64,000 nt of DNA from Dactylis glomerata (GCA_007115705.1 QXEO01002089.1:1697035-1761034); one strand, 5' to 3'. Shown: positions 23,590 through 36,932, numbered from the stretch's first letter. Made by a program: numbers and translations. The notes: generated from the letters alone by a model not told the origin.

Positions 23590-25070
23590 CCGCGCGCTAG
23601 CTAGCACGCTAGCGAATCAATGGCTCATGAACAATTGACAAGTGTCTGCGTGTGTATGCATGTTAGAGCGAGATAGATGATAGAGATAGGTAGATGTGCC
23701 TCTCTAGTGCCCTTTGCTTGTGTCCTTGCCCTTTCTCTCTCTCAATACTACCTCTCTCTCTCATGTGCGGTGGGTACTGTACTGTACTCCTACTCCTAGT
23801 CTAGTGTTGTACCTGGACATATGTACACTGGAAAATTAAAAGGGAGGAAATGGAGGGGTGGTGGTGCTGTCCTGGCGAAAGGGGTGAATAATGGAACAGG
23901 TGCATTGATAAATTTGCTCCCTCACTGTGGGGTAAATAATGTTTTTTAAAGAAGGCAAATAATTACAGGAGGAAATGAGAAATAATTACTCACTTCTTTA
24001 AAAAGGAATAGACTCATTTCTCCCATGGTCAGGGCTATTAAAAAATACAGTTTCACTGCCCATATAAAGTACTTGTGGACACAACCTTTAGGTTTGTACT
24101 TATATTGTCCAGATTTTCCGTACTACTATTTTCCTTCAATTCTTAGTTGTGTAGATCATCTTCATTGTAATTTAACTGAGATTTATTTGATGTAATGATA
24201 GTAACTGAGCTTTTGTTGTTGTTCTGGTTTAGTTAATTGTTCACCGCGATTTCTTTTCCAAGTTCGTCTTTGGGTGGTGTTAGAGAAAATTATGTGGATT
24301 TTAATTGGGTTTCTAGAATGTTCCATACAAAGTTTTTTATAACAAGTTCCATACAATGTTGCGTGCATCTTCTAATCTCTAGGGCCCTTACGAAACACAC
24401 CATTATATAGGAAAATAGCAGGACCTCCACGTGGGATACTATAGGGACTTGAAATGCATGAATTGCAATAAAAGAACATGTGTTCCAAAAAAAAATCCTA
24501 AGTACATCTAGTTGTCTTGTAGAAATTTGATCACCCATTTCCAAAAGTAAAATAGACTAGCTCACATTTTTCAAAAAATAATAATATCGCTCACTTGGTT
24601 GTGACATAAACGTACAAGCTCACCACCTAGGTTCAAGTGCTCATTTCGGTTTCTACTTATATTGTCTAGATTTCCTAAGCTTTGTGTACCATTTCCTAGT
24701 AAAAAAGGGAGAGAAACAATTCGTGTATAACCCACACAACAAATAGCAAGAAGTTGGAATATTCCTCATTAGGGCAGTAAGAAAGCTCGAGACTTGTGAG
24801 CGACTCAAGATGGACTCATTTTTAGCTCGACTCGATATCAACTCCAAAAATGAGATGGGAATGAGGGTCTTATATAGCTCGATTGGAACACGAGTTGATA
24901 TTTAGCCAACACTAGCTCGCTAGAGTAGCTCGATAGCTCAAAAAATATAATCATGTATAATAATCTGTTAAAAGAAATGTAAAAATTTATTACCTTATAT
25001 GTTGTGGATGATATTTATTCCTTCTATTTTGGATGAAATTGGGATATGGAAGGTTCATTTATTCCATATA
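23590..25070. other. Upstream flank of KANADI, no gene seen
   Basis: AT-rich with CT microsatellite tracts near 23,730-23,765. Repeated AGCTCGA/CTCGACT words at about 24,780-24,940 and 25,270-25,400 suggest an old decayed transposon that I cannot name. No supportable ORF. Confidence 0.4.
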
Positions 25071-25197
25071 CTCCCTCTAATCCAAAAAGGATGTCGAAGA
25101 TTTTTCTAACTTTGTATTATATATCTACACACTAAATGGTGCCTAGATACATTCAAATTTAGATAAATACATGACATCCTTTTAGGGATGGAGGGAG
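25071..25197. mobile_element. Stowaway MITE, 127 bp
   Basis: Starts CTCCCTCTAATCC and ends GGGATGGAGGGAG, flanked by TA at 25,069-25,070 and 25,198-25,199. This matches the Stowaway consensus. Confidence 0.8.
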
Positions 25198-25199
25198 TA

Positions 25200-26948
25200 T
25201 ATATATTGTGGATGGTTCCTTTTATATGCAAGCAAAATTGAAATTATAATTATTTTTCTTAGCTTGAAACTAGCTCGAGATTGACTCCAAGATTGTTATA
25301 GACTGGGTACAAACCAACTTTATAGCTCTACCTTAACTCGACTAAGTATGGGCTTGCTCGAATTTTAGTATAAGTTGAGCCAAGCCAAGTTTAACATGCT
25401 CGAACTCAAATCCTTTGCAACCCTATTCCCCGTGCATATACTTATTTTGTGGTGTTTATATATATTTTCCATACACAACTTGCATGTTAATAAATTAATA
25501 GTACTAAATTATTTTAAGGTTCAAAGCAAACACTATCTAACAACAAAAAAGCACAATACTGTTACCAGATATATATATGTATCCATCTAGATTTATTTTT
25601 TCATAAATACGGACAACCCCAAACCTATGCATCGATCTATGCACACAACCATAGATTATTAAATTCCACACATCCAAGCCGAACAAGGTTGACCCAACCA
25701 GGCCACGACAAACCCTATTTTTAAGGCCGAAAAATGTGAGAGGTACACATACAACTCTTGGGCTAACCCTCCGAGAAGAGATGACCGCACATATGCCAAT
25801 GATGACGAGTCCAACAATAGGTCGATATTGGGAATTTAATCCCAAAGCCAAGTTTTGAGCCACGACATTCAACAAGGGCATGATGTAGGCATACGTCAAC
25901 ATTGTCATGAACAAGGGACTTTTGTTTCCTTCGAGTTTCACATGCTCGTGGTTGAATTCTGCCTCTATCATCATGACTTCAACAGCTAACAATACCTTGC
26001 TAGACGGATACTACAACATGAGATACTGAAAGCTAGGACATGACATACCTCTCTGATTGGAATCACCATCCCACAACCTTTGGTCTAACAACAAAATGCA
26101 TGACTTGACGTCACTACAACAAATATCATGTGTAGCACCTATGGGCAACATGCTTGACTTGACTTGCCAACCACATGCATTACTTGCTACATCCGGAAGA
26201 GATGACATGCATAGAGCCTACCGAGCCAGATCAAACCCACTATATAGAGATTGAGGGGGCATCCCATAGAAAGCTTTGCGGTCCAAGAAGAGGGTGTCAC
26301 ATACTTCTATACAGCCGACAACATGGAGTTGAAGGCCATCACCATATCAGGATTTGATTGTCATGTTGTCCATATGACCATGGTGGCCACCTCCATCGAA
26401 GAACCAGGGCCGCCGCCCCAAATCCAAACTCTTGCCCACCACTGGATCAGGAAGACTACAACCATCCCACTCGCCCATACAATGAGCATGTGACGCGGCC
26501 GCAGCCACCAGGACATCGTAGTGACTATGATTTCATCCATGCGGGATCAGATCAAAAGCCACACCGCCCCTACACGAGGACCTCTAGGGAGAAGACCGGG
26601 TCCTCATTCTCCTCATCAAGGGTATGCCTACCCGCATCGTCTCTCCTCTCGAAGAATGGAAGAGCTTCACCGGGGTGCATGCTCTAGTGGAGGCAAGCGG
26701 AGTAGGAACGACATCGACGGCTAGGGTTTCACCCGGGCCGCCCATAGGAGCAGCACATGAGCCTCAGTCTAGGTATCATATTAGTAGTGACTTTTCATCA
26801 CATATTATCACTTAAGCCATAGTTAGATGGTCCAAATAGTCATTACTCTTTTACATGTGCATAATGATGTGTGCATCTCATTACTGTTTTTTCTGTTAAG
26901 TTGTCCTCTTTTCCTGCCTTTTGCTCTTCCTTTACCTATTGTGCCATA
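25200..26948. other. Unrecognised DNA, with a coding-like patch at about 26,230-26,740
   Basis: The first kilobase is AT-rich without signals. The plus-strand patch at 26,230-26,740 is GC-richer. Two overlapping frames read as an H/R/P/Y-rich stretch and then a stretch ending RRMEELHRG. This could be a decayed gag tail or a gene fragment; I do not recognise it. A2 is inserted at its right, after CCATA (26,944-26,948). Confidence 0.3.
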
Positions 26949-27711
26949 TGATGTCTACGCACTTCTATTCTTGTAGACACTTGTTGGGCCTCCAAGTGCA
27001 GAGGTTTGTAGAACAACAGCAAGTTTCCCTTAAGTGGATCACCCAAGGTTTATCGAACTCAGGGAGGAAGAGGTCAAAGCTATCCCTCTCAAGCAACCCT
27101 GCAATTACGATACAGAAAGTCTCTTGTATCCCCAACACACCCAATACACTTGTCAGATGTATAGGTGCACTAGTTCAGCGAAGAGATAGTAAAATACAAG
27201 CGGTATAGATGATTATAAGTGGCAAACGTGATGTGAAATAAATATCGCTCGAGCAAACAAGTAACAAAATAGCAAGTAAACGGTGTGCAATGCTTGGAAA
27301 CAAGGCCTAGGGATCATACTTTCACTAGTGGACACACTCCCAACAATATAACATGACTGAACAAATAACTTCTCTTTGCTAAGGCACTCTGAATTACTCT
27401 CCTATTGAATAACACTAATCATTGTGTAGTGGCTACAGAAGCACCCCTTAAAGTTCATCAAGTACTTGACAAACACCACTCATAGAGATATCCAAATCAG
27501 ATCACAACTCAAGATAGATATCATTGCAACTTAAACCAAGTACTAACACGGTGCACACACTGTCAACAGGGAACTGGCACTGTGGCATCTTGTCAATAGG
27601 TTAGTTCCGGAAATCGCATAAAAGTGCCACGAAGTGTAACGAAACACAAGGCAAATGGTGCAAAAACAAGCATGGAGCATCAAAAATTATGGATACGTTG
27701 GAGACGTATCA
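26949..27711 (-). repeat. 3' LTR of A2 with a ~770-bp internal deletion
   Basis: Aligned with the A1 LTR, sequence jumps from CTGTCAACA directly to GGGAACTGGC at 27,565-27,569, with AACA shared at both breakpoints. The missing part includes the LTR TATA box. Confidence 0.85.
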
Positions 27712-30700
27712 GCATCCCCAAGCTTAACTCCTGCTCGTCCTCGAGTAGGTAAGTGATAACAAAAGAATAATTTTTGAGGTGACATGCACCTACACAATCT
27801 TGATCATATATGTAAGCATTTGTGAGCTGGGATCATAAGAACTTAAAACATGGGCATGAAGATATAATCATGATAATAAGAACTTAGCAACCATGTTATA
27901 ACATGAAAATGAACACAAACAAAAGATCATGAATAATGAAACAATGAAAGTCAAACGTGTGTTCAAATCATAAGGAAAAACATACAAATGGTTTTCAGCT
28001 TGTCCTTCAAAGAGAGCAAAACATAAATGCATAGGACACCTTCAAGTTTAAGAGGGCGACTAGATACAAATAATTTAAGAACAAGTGAAACCAACAATAT
28101 GAATCAATCAATGAACTTTGGGACAATGCATATCACACTAAGAATGACAACTATGCTCTCTTAATGGTGCATAAAGAAAGAAGGTGGTGACTCAACATAA
28201 AAGTAAAAGAAAGGCCCTTCGTAGAGGGAAGCAGTGATTAAACATGTGCTAGAACTTTTCATTTGTAAAACAGAGAGATAAAAATTGGTTTTGAGAGGTG
28301 GTTGTCTTTGTCAACGACTGGCAATGGGGTTCTTACTATCTTCCATACAAAAAGTAAGCAAGTTTTTGAGAGAGAGATTGGCACTTTTGTGCTCTTTTAT
28401 AAAGCTTGGCACTCCTCCCCACCTTTTTTCCTTTCTCAAATCATGGCTAACCGATTCCATCGGGTGCCCACCAACATTCACATTCCATGGAGGAGTGCCT
28501 TTTTTTCTTTCTTTTTTCTCTTTTTTTTTGGAATAAGCAATATAGAAGATAGCAAATCCGACCACTACGTCCCCATGAGCTGAAAACAGTGTCACAAAAC
28601 GAGAAGTATTTTGAAGGTTTTGAAAGGTAGCACATGAAAATTTACTTTGGAATGGCTTACAAATACCATGCATAGGAATTTATAGTGGACACAATGACAA
28701 ACTTGGTTTTTGGGAGTTGGATGCACGAGTAGAGCTCATACTCAGTACAAGGCGAGGGCTAGTAAAAGACTGGGAGCGACCAACTAAGAGAGCAATAATG
28801 GCCATAATCATGCACAGCGACAAAGCGACATTAAAAGAAGCATAAGATGGCATCAAAAGTCAAAAACTAAATGATCATAGAGGCTATTGGCGACTTATTT
28901 TTGTAGTCAACATGGTGTAAGCATGCGCCAAGTCAACCCAAATAAAGCATCAAAGGAGAAAACCAAATAAATGCTTCCATATAATAAAAACAACGCATGA
29001 TTTTTTCAAAGGCTCATTAAGCAATCTCAGTCATTTGAGACAAGTCATGCTACAGCAAAACCACTAAGCATACTATCAAAAAGACACCAAGCATGACATG
29101 CAAAAGCCTAGGCCGCAGTCTACACAAGCTCCTTCTTGTACCACTTTTTTGCATGAAACTTTTTCTCTTTTCCAACACCATTTGAACTTTTTTAATCCAA
29201 CTCTTTTGATGAAAACCAATAAATACCAGAGGCAAAAATACACCTTGATGAAAAGATATAACAAGATCTGAACACAAATCAAGGTGAAAAATCCAAGCTA
29301 AACGCAGTAGCAAAAAAGAGAACACTCGTTGAAACGATAAGAGTGAAAAATGGAGTGTTCTTGGCAAATGAAAAACGGAGCATGTCTCTCTCCAAACACA
29401 TGATGTGATCCAAACATTTATTGCAGCAAACTAAACTAAACTAATGAAGAAAACTAAAACAACTGACGCTCCAAGAAAAACACATAGTGCATGAAGCAAT
29501 AAAAATATAGTGTCTTGAAAGGTGACCTGATTTTTGCCGATGAAGAAGGGGTGCCTCGGGGGCATCCCCAAGCTTTGACGCTTGTACTTCTTGGATATTT
29601 CTTGGGTTGATGCATGGGCATCCCCAAGCTTGAGCTTTTGTCCATTCTTCAACTCATCTCATCATTCTCCAATCCCTACACTTGAAAACTTCCTTCATAC
29701 AAAACTAAACACAATTCTATTAGCAACATTAGTGTAAGCATATCATATAATCAACCTCTTTTTTGCTTCAGGTTTCAACCTAAAACCACCACATATAAAG
29801 CAAATACTACTGTAGAAACTTCCCCAAAAGTTCCATAATCAAAAGAACTCAAAAGAAAGCGATAAAGCGGCAAACACAAATATTGGCAGAAATCTATCAA
29901 AACAGAACAGCTGACAAAGGCCGAATTTTTGAGGGGTTTTCTGTTGCTCAAATCAAAAAGTGTTAAACTAACGAAAGTTTGGATATAACCTGGGGCATAT
30001 GCACAAGAAATCGCAGGTCCAAAAGATATACAGAGAATTTTCACGAATTTTTACGGTGCAGCACCAAAAACTGTTTCAGGACAGCAACATCCCCAAATCT
30101 TTACCTCACTCAAATTAGAGGCTTCTCTTGGCACAACAATAAAATAAAAAGGATAAGGAGCGGTTATTACAGTAGCAATAACTTCCAAGACTCAAATAAA
30201 AGAAAAAGTACTGAAAAATAAACAATGGGTTATCTCCCAAGAGTGCTTTTCTTTAACGCCTTTGAGCTAGGCGCAGTAATTTGCAAAAATGCTCATGTGG
30301 GCGCCATATAAGAGCTTGAGGCAAAGGCGCCATATAGGAACTTAAAGCAATAGAGAGCATCAAAAAGCAAGTATGGAAGACATTTATATCTGAACCACTT
30401 CCTATGCATAGGAATCTTGTAAGAAAATAAATCAACGAGGCACATAGTAGCAAGCATGGGTAGATAAAACAAGTGCCACTTCAAGATTTGCAACATAAAG
30501 AGGGGAAACTTAATATTGTTGAGATCCATCAAACCATGTTTCCATCAAATCATGAGCCACATGCATAAAAGAATTAATACTCACCACAGGAACAATAGTA
30601 ATAGGAGCAGATTCAACAGAATAATTATTCTCATCACCATAATCATCATAAATAGGAGGCATATTGTAATCATAACTAATTTTATCCTCAGTAGTAGGTG

Positions 30701-31189
30701 AACTGAAAATATTATACTCATCATCATAGCCATCATAAACTAGAGGTTTAGTATCATCGCAAGCTAGAGAGCAACTATTTCGCAAAGCATATTCTTCAAA
30801 CATATCATCATAAGAAGGAACATCACATATGGGAGATAAAATATTATCAGAACAAACTTTCTCCACTAAAGCTGGGGAACTAAAAATATCATGCTTAACA
30901 AAACCAGCTTCCCCAAGCTTAGACTTTTCTATAGCATTAGCAACAACAGTGTTCGAAACATTCATACTAACATCACTATTAGCATGCAAATTAAGCTCCA
31001 AAGGTTTTTCAATTTTCTCTTCAAACACTTCATATCTAAACTCAGGAAAAAGACTACAGAACTCTTTGTTTTCCATTAAGCCTAACTAGTGAAAATAAAA
31101 ACAAGAAACAAAAAGATGTAATTGCAGAATCTAAAGGAAATAACTCCGAGCACTCACACAGGAGGATGCGAGTACCTTTTACCTTACCT
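27712..31189 (-). other. Interior of A2, with one alternative block and a broken copy of the A-family ORF
   Basis: It is colinear with A1 except at 28,238-28,684, where a 447-bp unrelated block replaces about 810 bp of A1 (13,288-14,097). The block has a T-rich run near 28,500. No gag or pol is present. Confidence 0.6.
30293..31076 (-). pseudogene. Broken copy of the A-family unknown ORF in A2
   Basis: Residues 1-173 or so match the A1 ORF, with a short insertion (an NAIEKSK-type variant). About 80 bp near 30,530 are missing compared with A1. This shifts the frame and separates the hydrophobic C-terminal part, which is still readable at 30,532-30,293. Confidence 0.7.
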
Positions 31190-31206
31190 CCCCGGCAACG
31201 GCGCCA
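31190..31206 (-). other. Primer-binding site of A2 (tRNA-Asp type)
   Basis: The minus strand reads TGGCGCCGTTGCCGGGG, a full match to the complement of the plant tRNA-Asp 3' end, 10 bp from the LTR. Confidence 0.75.
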
Positions 31207-31839
31207 GAAAAGAGCTTGATGTCTACGCACTTCTATTCTTGTAGACACTTGTTGGGCCTCCAAGTGCAGAGGTTTGTAGAACAGCAGCAAGTTTCCCTTA
31301 AGTGGATCACCCAAGGTTTATCGAACTCAGGGAGGAAGAGGTCAAAGCTATCCCTCTCAAGCAACCCTGCAATTACGATACAGAAAGTCTCTTGTGTCCC
31401 CAACACACCCAATACACTTGTCAGATGTATAGGTGCACTAGTTCGGCGAAGAGATAGTAAAATACAAGCGGTATAGATGATTATAAGTGGCAAACGTGAT
31501 GTGAAATAAATATCGCTGCGAGCAAACAAGTAACAAAATAGCAAGTAAACGGTGTGCAATGCTTGGAAACAAGGCCTAGGGATCATACTTTCACTAGTGG
31601 ACACACTCCCAACAATATAACATGACTGAACAAATAACTTCTCTTTGCTAAGGCACTCTGAATTACTCTCCTATTGAATAACACTAATCATTGTGTAGTG
31701 GCTACAGAAGCACCCCTTAAAGTTCATCAAGTACTTGACAAACACCACTCATAGAGATATCCAAATCAGATCACAACTCAAGATAGATATCATTGCAACT
31801 TAAACCAAGTACTAACACGGTGCACACACTGTCAACATT

Positions 31840-32055
31840 CACTGGTGGAAAAAGGGCCATTAATCCCGGTCTGTAACGGCCTTTAGTCTCGGTTTCCAAA
31901 CCGGGACTAGCAAAGCGCGATTAAAGGCCCTCAGCCTTTAGTCCCGGTTGCAAACGAACCGGGACTAATGGCCGTCCATGTGGGCAAGGCTGGGTGAGCC
32001 GTCTCGGGGACCTTTAGTCCCGGTTCGTAATGAGAACCGGGACTAAAGTGTTCTG
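31840..32055. repeat. Left terminal and subterminal repeats of CACTA-1
   Basis: After the terminal repeat, several direct and inverted copies of a TTTAGTCCCGGTT core occur within about 200 bp. In En/Spm such subterminal motifs bind the small transposase protein; here binding is inferred from resemblance. Confidence 0.7.
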
Positions 32056-32309
32056 TTTTTGTTTTTATTTTTATTGCTGTTTCAGATTATAGGTTTAGGG
32101 TTTATGCTTAATTAGGGTTCATTTGAATTTCAAACGAGTTTCCGTACCTATATTCTACGACTAGTACATACACATTACATGTTGGTGCATGCATATATAA
32201 TATTATACGATGTCTTGCGACTGTATATACTACAATTTCAAACAAGTGTATGTACAACTATTTTTCAAACAAGTTTCAAAACAAACTAAGTTACATGGAG
32301 ATCACTAAA

Positions 32310-35300
32310 TTACAAATAGCGTTCTTCGTCCTCCACATAGTGTTCTCCTTTCGGATCGAGGACCTCCCTCATGATGAATCCTGCCAGCTCCTCTTGAATT
32401 GCTTTTAGGCGCTGGGTTGGTACGAGCTTCTCCCGCATCACATACAACTTTAAGAAGATCGATATGGATATATATAAGTTGGATGAAACTCAACACAATT
32501 GATTATAATAAAAGAAAACTGTGATATTATTTACGTACATCAAAGTCCGTGGAATGTGCTCTCCGCTCACTGGTATACCACCGGATGAACTCGCAGACGT
32601 AGAATCCACAGAGATTGGTCCCCGGTGGTTGCGCCAAACCCTTTTTCTTTTTAAAAGTTAGATGTTCTTTGAATTCACCTGTTACCGACCTTCTGAAACG
32701 TGTCCAAACTCTACAGGGCAAAGAAAATGAGCAAATGAGTTATTAAATACTTGATATCAGCAAATTAATGAAAGGAGCTGATATAGTCGGGTAATGATTG
32801 AAATTACTTTTGCAGCATTTCTTTCATGTCGCTAAACAGGACGTCGGGCTTATCCAATGAGTCCAAGATATGAATAGTTGATGTGTCCAATTGAATCTTT
32901 AGCAGAATCTAGTGGAAACTGCAGACACGCATGCATAACTCATCAATTACACTTAACATCGAGTAAGCAAAAATGAATGTCTAGAAGATAGAAACACTCA
33001 CTTGAAGTTGTAAGGAAAAAGAAGTTCTCTTTTAAGACTTTGCTTCAAAAAAAATCTGAAGAGGTCCCTCTCCACGTCTCTAGGGAAATCTTTTAACATC
33101 CTTTCATTAATGATATATGGGTCAATGAACCCAACGTCATGGATTCCCTTTTGTTTGCATTCAAACATCTTAAATCTGCATAATAGCATACAAAAATCAT
33201 ATAGTTAATGAAGATATATAGGCAATGAACGAGCTTAGCTAGATACTTGAATATAAATCACTTACAGACAATAGCAACTGATGGTAGACTTGTCGAGATC
33301 GCGCTGATTGAATATGTGAAACAATTCGTCCATTGGAATATGTACCATGTATCTTTTGAAGTAATGCTCCTCTCTAACGTCCAAGAGGATCAAACGTTTG
33401 AAGTCCTTTTTTTGTATATGCACCTTGTACCAGCCGAGCAGATTTCGCATATGTGTTGATAGACCACGTTCATCCTCAGGCTTGATCAGAGGCCCCCCCA
33501 GTACATATTGCTCTACTACCTCTCCCAGTGGCGCTTCTTCAAGGCCTAACATAAGTAGAAGAGGCACATTCAAGAGGGCCGCGTTCTGTTTTGCCTCCCT
33601 TACAGTTAAACCCAATAGTTGTGCAGCTGCTACTACTCTGGGGTCCAATAACAATCGGTCCTCTTCCAAATCGGCTCTGAAGGACGTATCGATATCGAGG
33701 GGGGCGACTATGAGCGGGGCGACCGATTGATTCTTCTGTTCTCCAAGCTGGGGAATTTGTTTCCCGCTTCTTTTTGCCTTGGCCAAGTCACTTTGCCTTT
33801 CAATTTCGCGTTTATAGTCTGATGGCAGATTCATCTTATATTGGGGCTCTGCAGTAAGCATAGCATAAGCCCAGTCCTTTTGTTTCTGCGTGTATGTCGG
33901 CTTGGGCTCAGGCACTTTCGGTGCAAGAAATGCCTTCACTTCGGCGCGTACTATCGCCTCGTTTTCCTCGGTAGTCCGGTCATAAGCTCTCTTGGGAAGA
34001 GGCTTTAGCGATGGCTCTGGTATCTTCGTGGTCTTATGTACTACCTTATCAGTAGTACTAACCATAGCAGACCTACTCCGCTTTTTCCCCGTCTGAGTAG
34101 TATTGGGGGGAGGCTTCGCCTGACGCGCTGGAGGTGCACTGGGGGACGGCGTTGGCTGACGCGCGGGAGGTGCACTGGGGGACGGCGTTGGCTGACGCGC
34201 GGGAGGTGCACTGGGGGACGGCGTTGGCTGACGCGCGGGAGGTGCACTGGGGGACGGCGTCTGCTGACGCGGCGCCCGAGGTGGACTCGGGGGTGGCGTC
34301 GGCTGACGCGGCGCCCGAGGTGGACTCGGGGGTGGCGTCGGCTGACGCGGCGCCCGAGGTGGACTCGGGGGCGGCGTAGGTGGACGACGTTCACTGGGGG
34401 AGGGTGGACTTGGATTCCTCGGAGTCGGTGGCCTTGGCGCTGATCCTGGAAACTTGATGTATTTCTTTTGCCATAAAACGATTTGGCGCTTGACATCTCC
34501 AAGTCTCCGATCCCCTTCAGGTGTAGCAAAATCAAGATCTAGGTCCTCGAACGAGCTGACTATGTCAAGCACTGAGACACGAGCATAGCCAGCCGGTATC
34601 GGGTTCCCATGGTGGAGTGCTTCAGGTAGACAAGGTAAAGCGTCGCCGCTCGCCACCTTGATGGTCACGTTCTTCATTGGCTGATGTAGCTCACAATTTG
34701 TCATCTCCCTAACATCATCCACGGGGTAGCGAGACCCCGGTGCTTCATGCTCATCAGCTGGGACCTCCGTGGAAGCCACGCTGCTTCTCCGCTGACTATT
34801 AAGATCAAATGCTGGATCTTCCTGCAGCCGAGATCCGCCTCCCTGGCTAAGTTGATGTATCATACTCTTCATGTCGGCTAATTCACGTTCTACCTTGCCG
34901 ATCCGATCTGCTTCCCGATCCTTGTTTCTCTTACGGCTTTTGTAACCGTACGGATCTTCGTGCTGAGAAAACCCTTCCTTCCATGGAACACCGGCGCCTT
35001 TGCCTCTTGTTCATCCGGTGTGTTCTGGATTCCCGAGGGCGTGTGTCAGCTCGTCGTTCTCTCGGTCGACACGGATCAATACCGCTTGAGCATCCTCCAT
35101 TGCCTTAACAAGTTTTGCTGTGGGAGTAAAGGTCTGTTTCCGATGAACACACTCCCCTGTTGCCGGGTCTAATGATCCTCCATGTCCGTACCACCAGTGC
35201 TTGGCCCTTTCAGGCCATCCCTCTGTACCTGGAGTGATTCCTTTATTCCTCAATCCATTCTCCATAGATTCCCACTTGGGCACTGCTCTCACGTAGCCGC

Positions 35301-36237
35301 CTGGCCCCAAAACATGGTGATGTTCCTTCTTTTCAGCATTTTTCTTATTTTTTTCTGACATTTCCTTGGCTCTCTCAGATGCCTTGAATGCCACAAATTC
35401 AGGCCACTGTTGTCTCAACTTCTCGTATGCTCCTTCGAACACTGGAGTTTTCTTTTTCGCGATATACTTCGCGTATAACATTTTCTTGAAGCCCCGGAAT
35501 GCTTCAGCCATCTTCTTGAGAGCGTAATGTTTAACTCTCCTTCTCCTTTCACGTCCACCCGGAATTTCATTTCCATCATCATCCTTCTTGGAGTACTCCA
35601 GAGGTAGAATGAAATTTTCCATGAGCTTCCTCCAAAGGTCTTTCTTGGATCTTTTGTTCACAAAAGTAGCTCCAAGACGTGCCTTCTTTGGCTCGTGCCA
35701 TTCTTGAACCGTGATCGGGATCATGTCCCTAACAATCACTCCGCATTGATTTATAAATTTTGTTGCGTGTTGTGTTGGCTCCAATGGTTTGCCATCTGGA
35801 GATACTACATCGATGGTCAGCTTCTGATTCGCACTCAACTTTTGGCTCGGACCTCGTTTAGAATACGATTTGCTCGATCCGGAGGGCTGAAAAAAGAAAA
35901 AGTCGTTAATACAAATATGCATATTCCCTTCGTATCACCAAAAGCTAAATCTATATACCTCGCCATCGGCGTTTGTTTGCAATTGTCGTTCGGCATCGGT
36001 GTTTGTTTGCCCTTCGTCGTCAAACATTTCTATCTCCATTCCGTCACCGGAAGGGTTAAGAAACGATGAAACATCATCTTCAAATTCAGCTTCTCCGGCA
36101 CCTTCTCGGCCGACTCCTTCTCGGCCGGCTACTCTGGGGTCTTCTCGATCGGCACCTTCTTGAGGCACATATACATTCTCACGTATCATGCCAAATAAGA
36201 ATTCTTCGGGGTGGCGTGGGTCATTTTCACCGTCCAT
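32310..36237 (-). pseudogene. CACTA-1 ORF2: Ptta/Spm-like protein with Ulp1-like protease, two nonsense codons
   Basis: Six coding exons matching CACTA-2 ORF2 can be read, from MDGENDPRHPEEF at 36,237 to the stop at 32,310. The first coding intron has a normal GT donor after GATGGCGAG. There is an in-frame TGA at about 35,009-35,011, where CACTA-2 has a GGTAGA sequence. A TAG at 32,909-32,911 replaces the Trp just after the predicted catalytic His of the Ulp1 domain. The proline-rich linker has three APRQ-type and four APPARQ-type repeats; CACTA-2 has only two of the latter. It is therefore a near-intact but inactive copy. Confidence 0.8.
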
Positions 36238-36270
36238 GTCTCTTCTAAAGACAGGTAAAACAAGTTAGTG

Positions 36271-36600
36271 ACACATATTTGAGCAATAACCAAAAAAAAG
36301 GGCGTTGGCCGAGCACCGACGCGGTCGGGGGAAGACCCCCTCACCGCGTCGGCGCCCGGCCAACGCCCCCTTTTAGTACACATATTTGAGCAATAACCAA
36401 AAAAAAGGGGGCGTTGGCCGAGCGCCGACGCGGTGGGGGGAAGACCCCCTCACCGCGTCCGCGCCCGGCCAACGCCCCCTTTTAGTACACATATTTGAGC
36501 AATAACCAAAAAAAAAGGGGGCGTTGGCCGAGCGCCGACGCGGTGGGGGGAAGACCCCCTCACCGCGTCGGCGCCCGGCCAACGCCCCCTTTTAGTACAC
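36271..36600. repeat. Three tandem ~108-bp units, each a long GC-rich hairpin
   Basis: Units start at 36,271, 36,378 and 36,487. Each has ACACATATTTGAGCAATAACC and an A-run. Then comes a GGGGGCGTTGGCCGAGCGCC arm, a short GGAAGACC loop and a complementary GGCGCCCGGCCAACGCCCCC arm (about 35 paired bases). They sit in the inferred leader intron of ORF2, just upstream of its ATG exon. Confidence 0.85.
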
Positions 36601-36930
36601 ATATTTTTTTAACTATTTTTCTAACAAATAAAATCTAACATAAATAAAATCTAACATAAATAAATTCTAACTATTTTCTATATTTCTATTTTTCTAACTA
36701 AAAATTCTATTACTAAATTCTATTAGCATTTCTATTACTAAAAATTCTATTACTAAATTCTATTAGCATTTCTATTACTAAATTCTAACTATTTTCTATA
36801 TATCTATTTTTCTAACTAAAAATTCTATTACTAAATTCTATTAGCATTTCTATTACTAAAAATTCTATTAGCATTTTTATTACTAAATTCTATTAGCATT
36901 TCTAATACTAATAAATTCTAAAAAAAATTA
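36601..36930. repeat. AT-rich short-period repeats
   Basis: Repeated TTCTATTAGCATTTC and TTTCTAACTA words. Non-coding; part of the inferred leader intron of CACTA-1 ORF2. Confidence 0.6.
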
Positions 36931-36932
36931 CC

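Noticed and set aside
34036..34535. R/G/T-rich plus-strand ORF (135 codons) and an H/R-rich 164-codon minus ORF
   Set aside because: Both are alternative frames of the proline-rich repeat in CACTA-1 ORF2.
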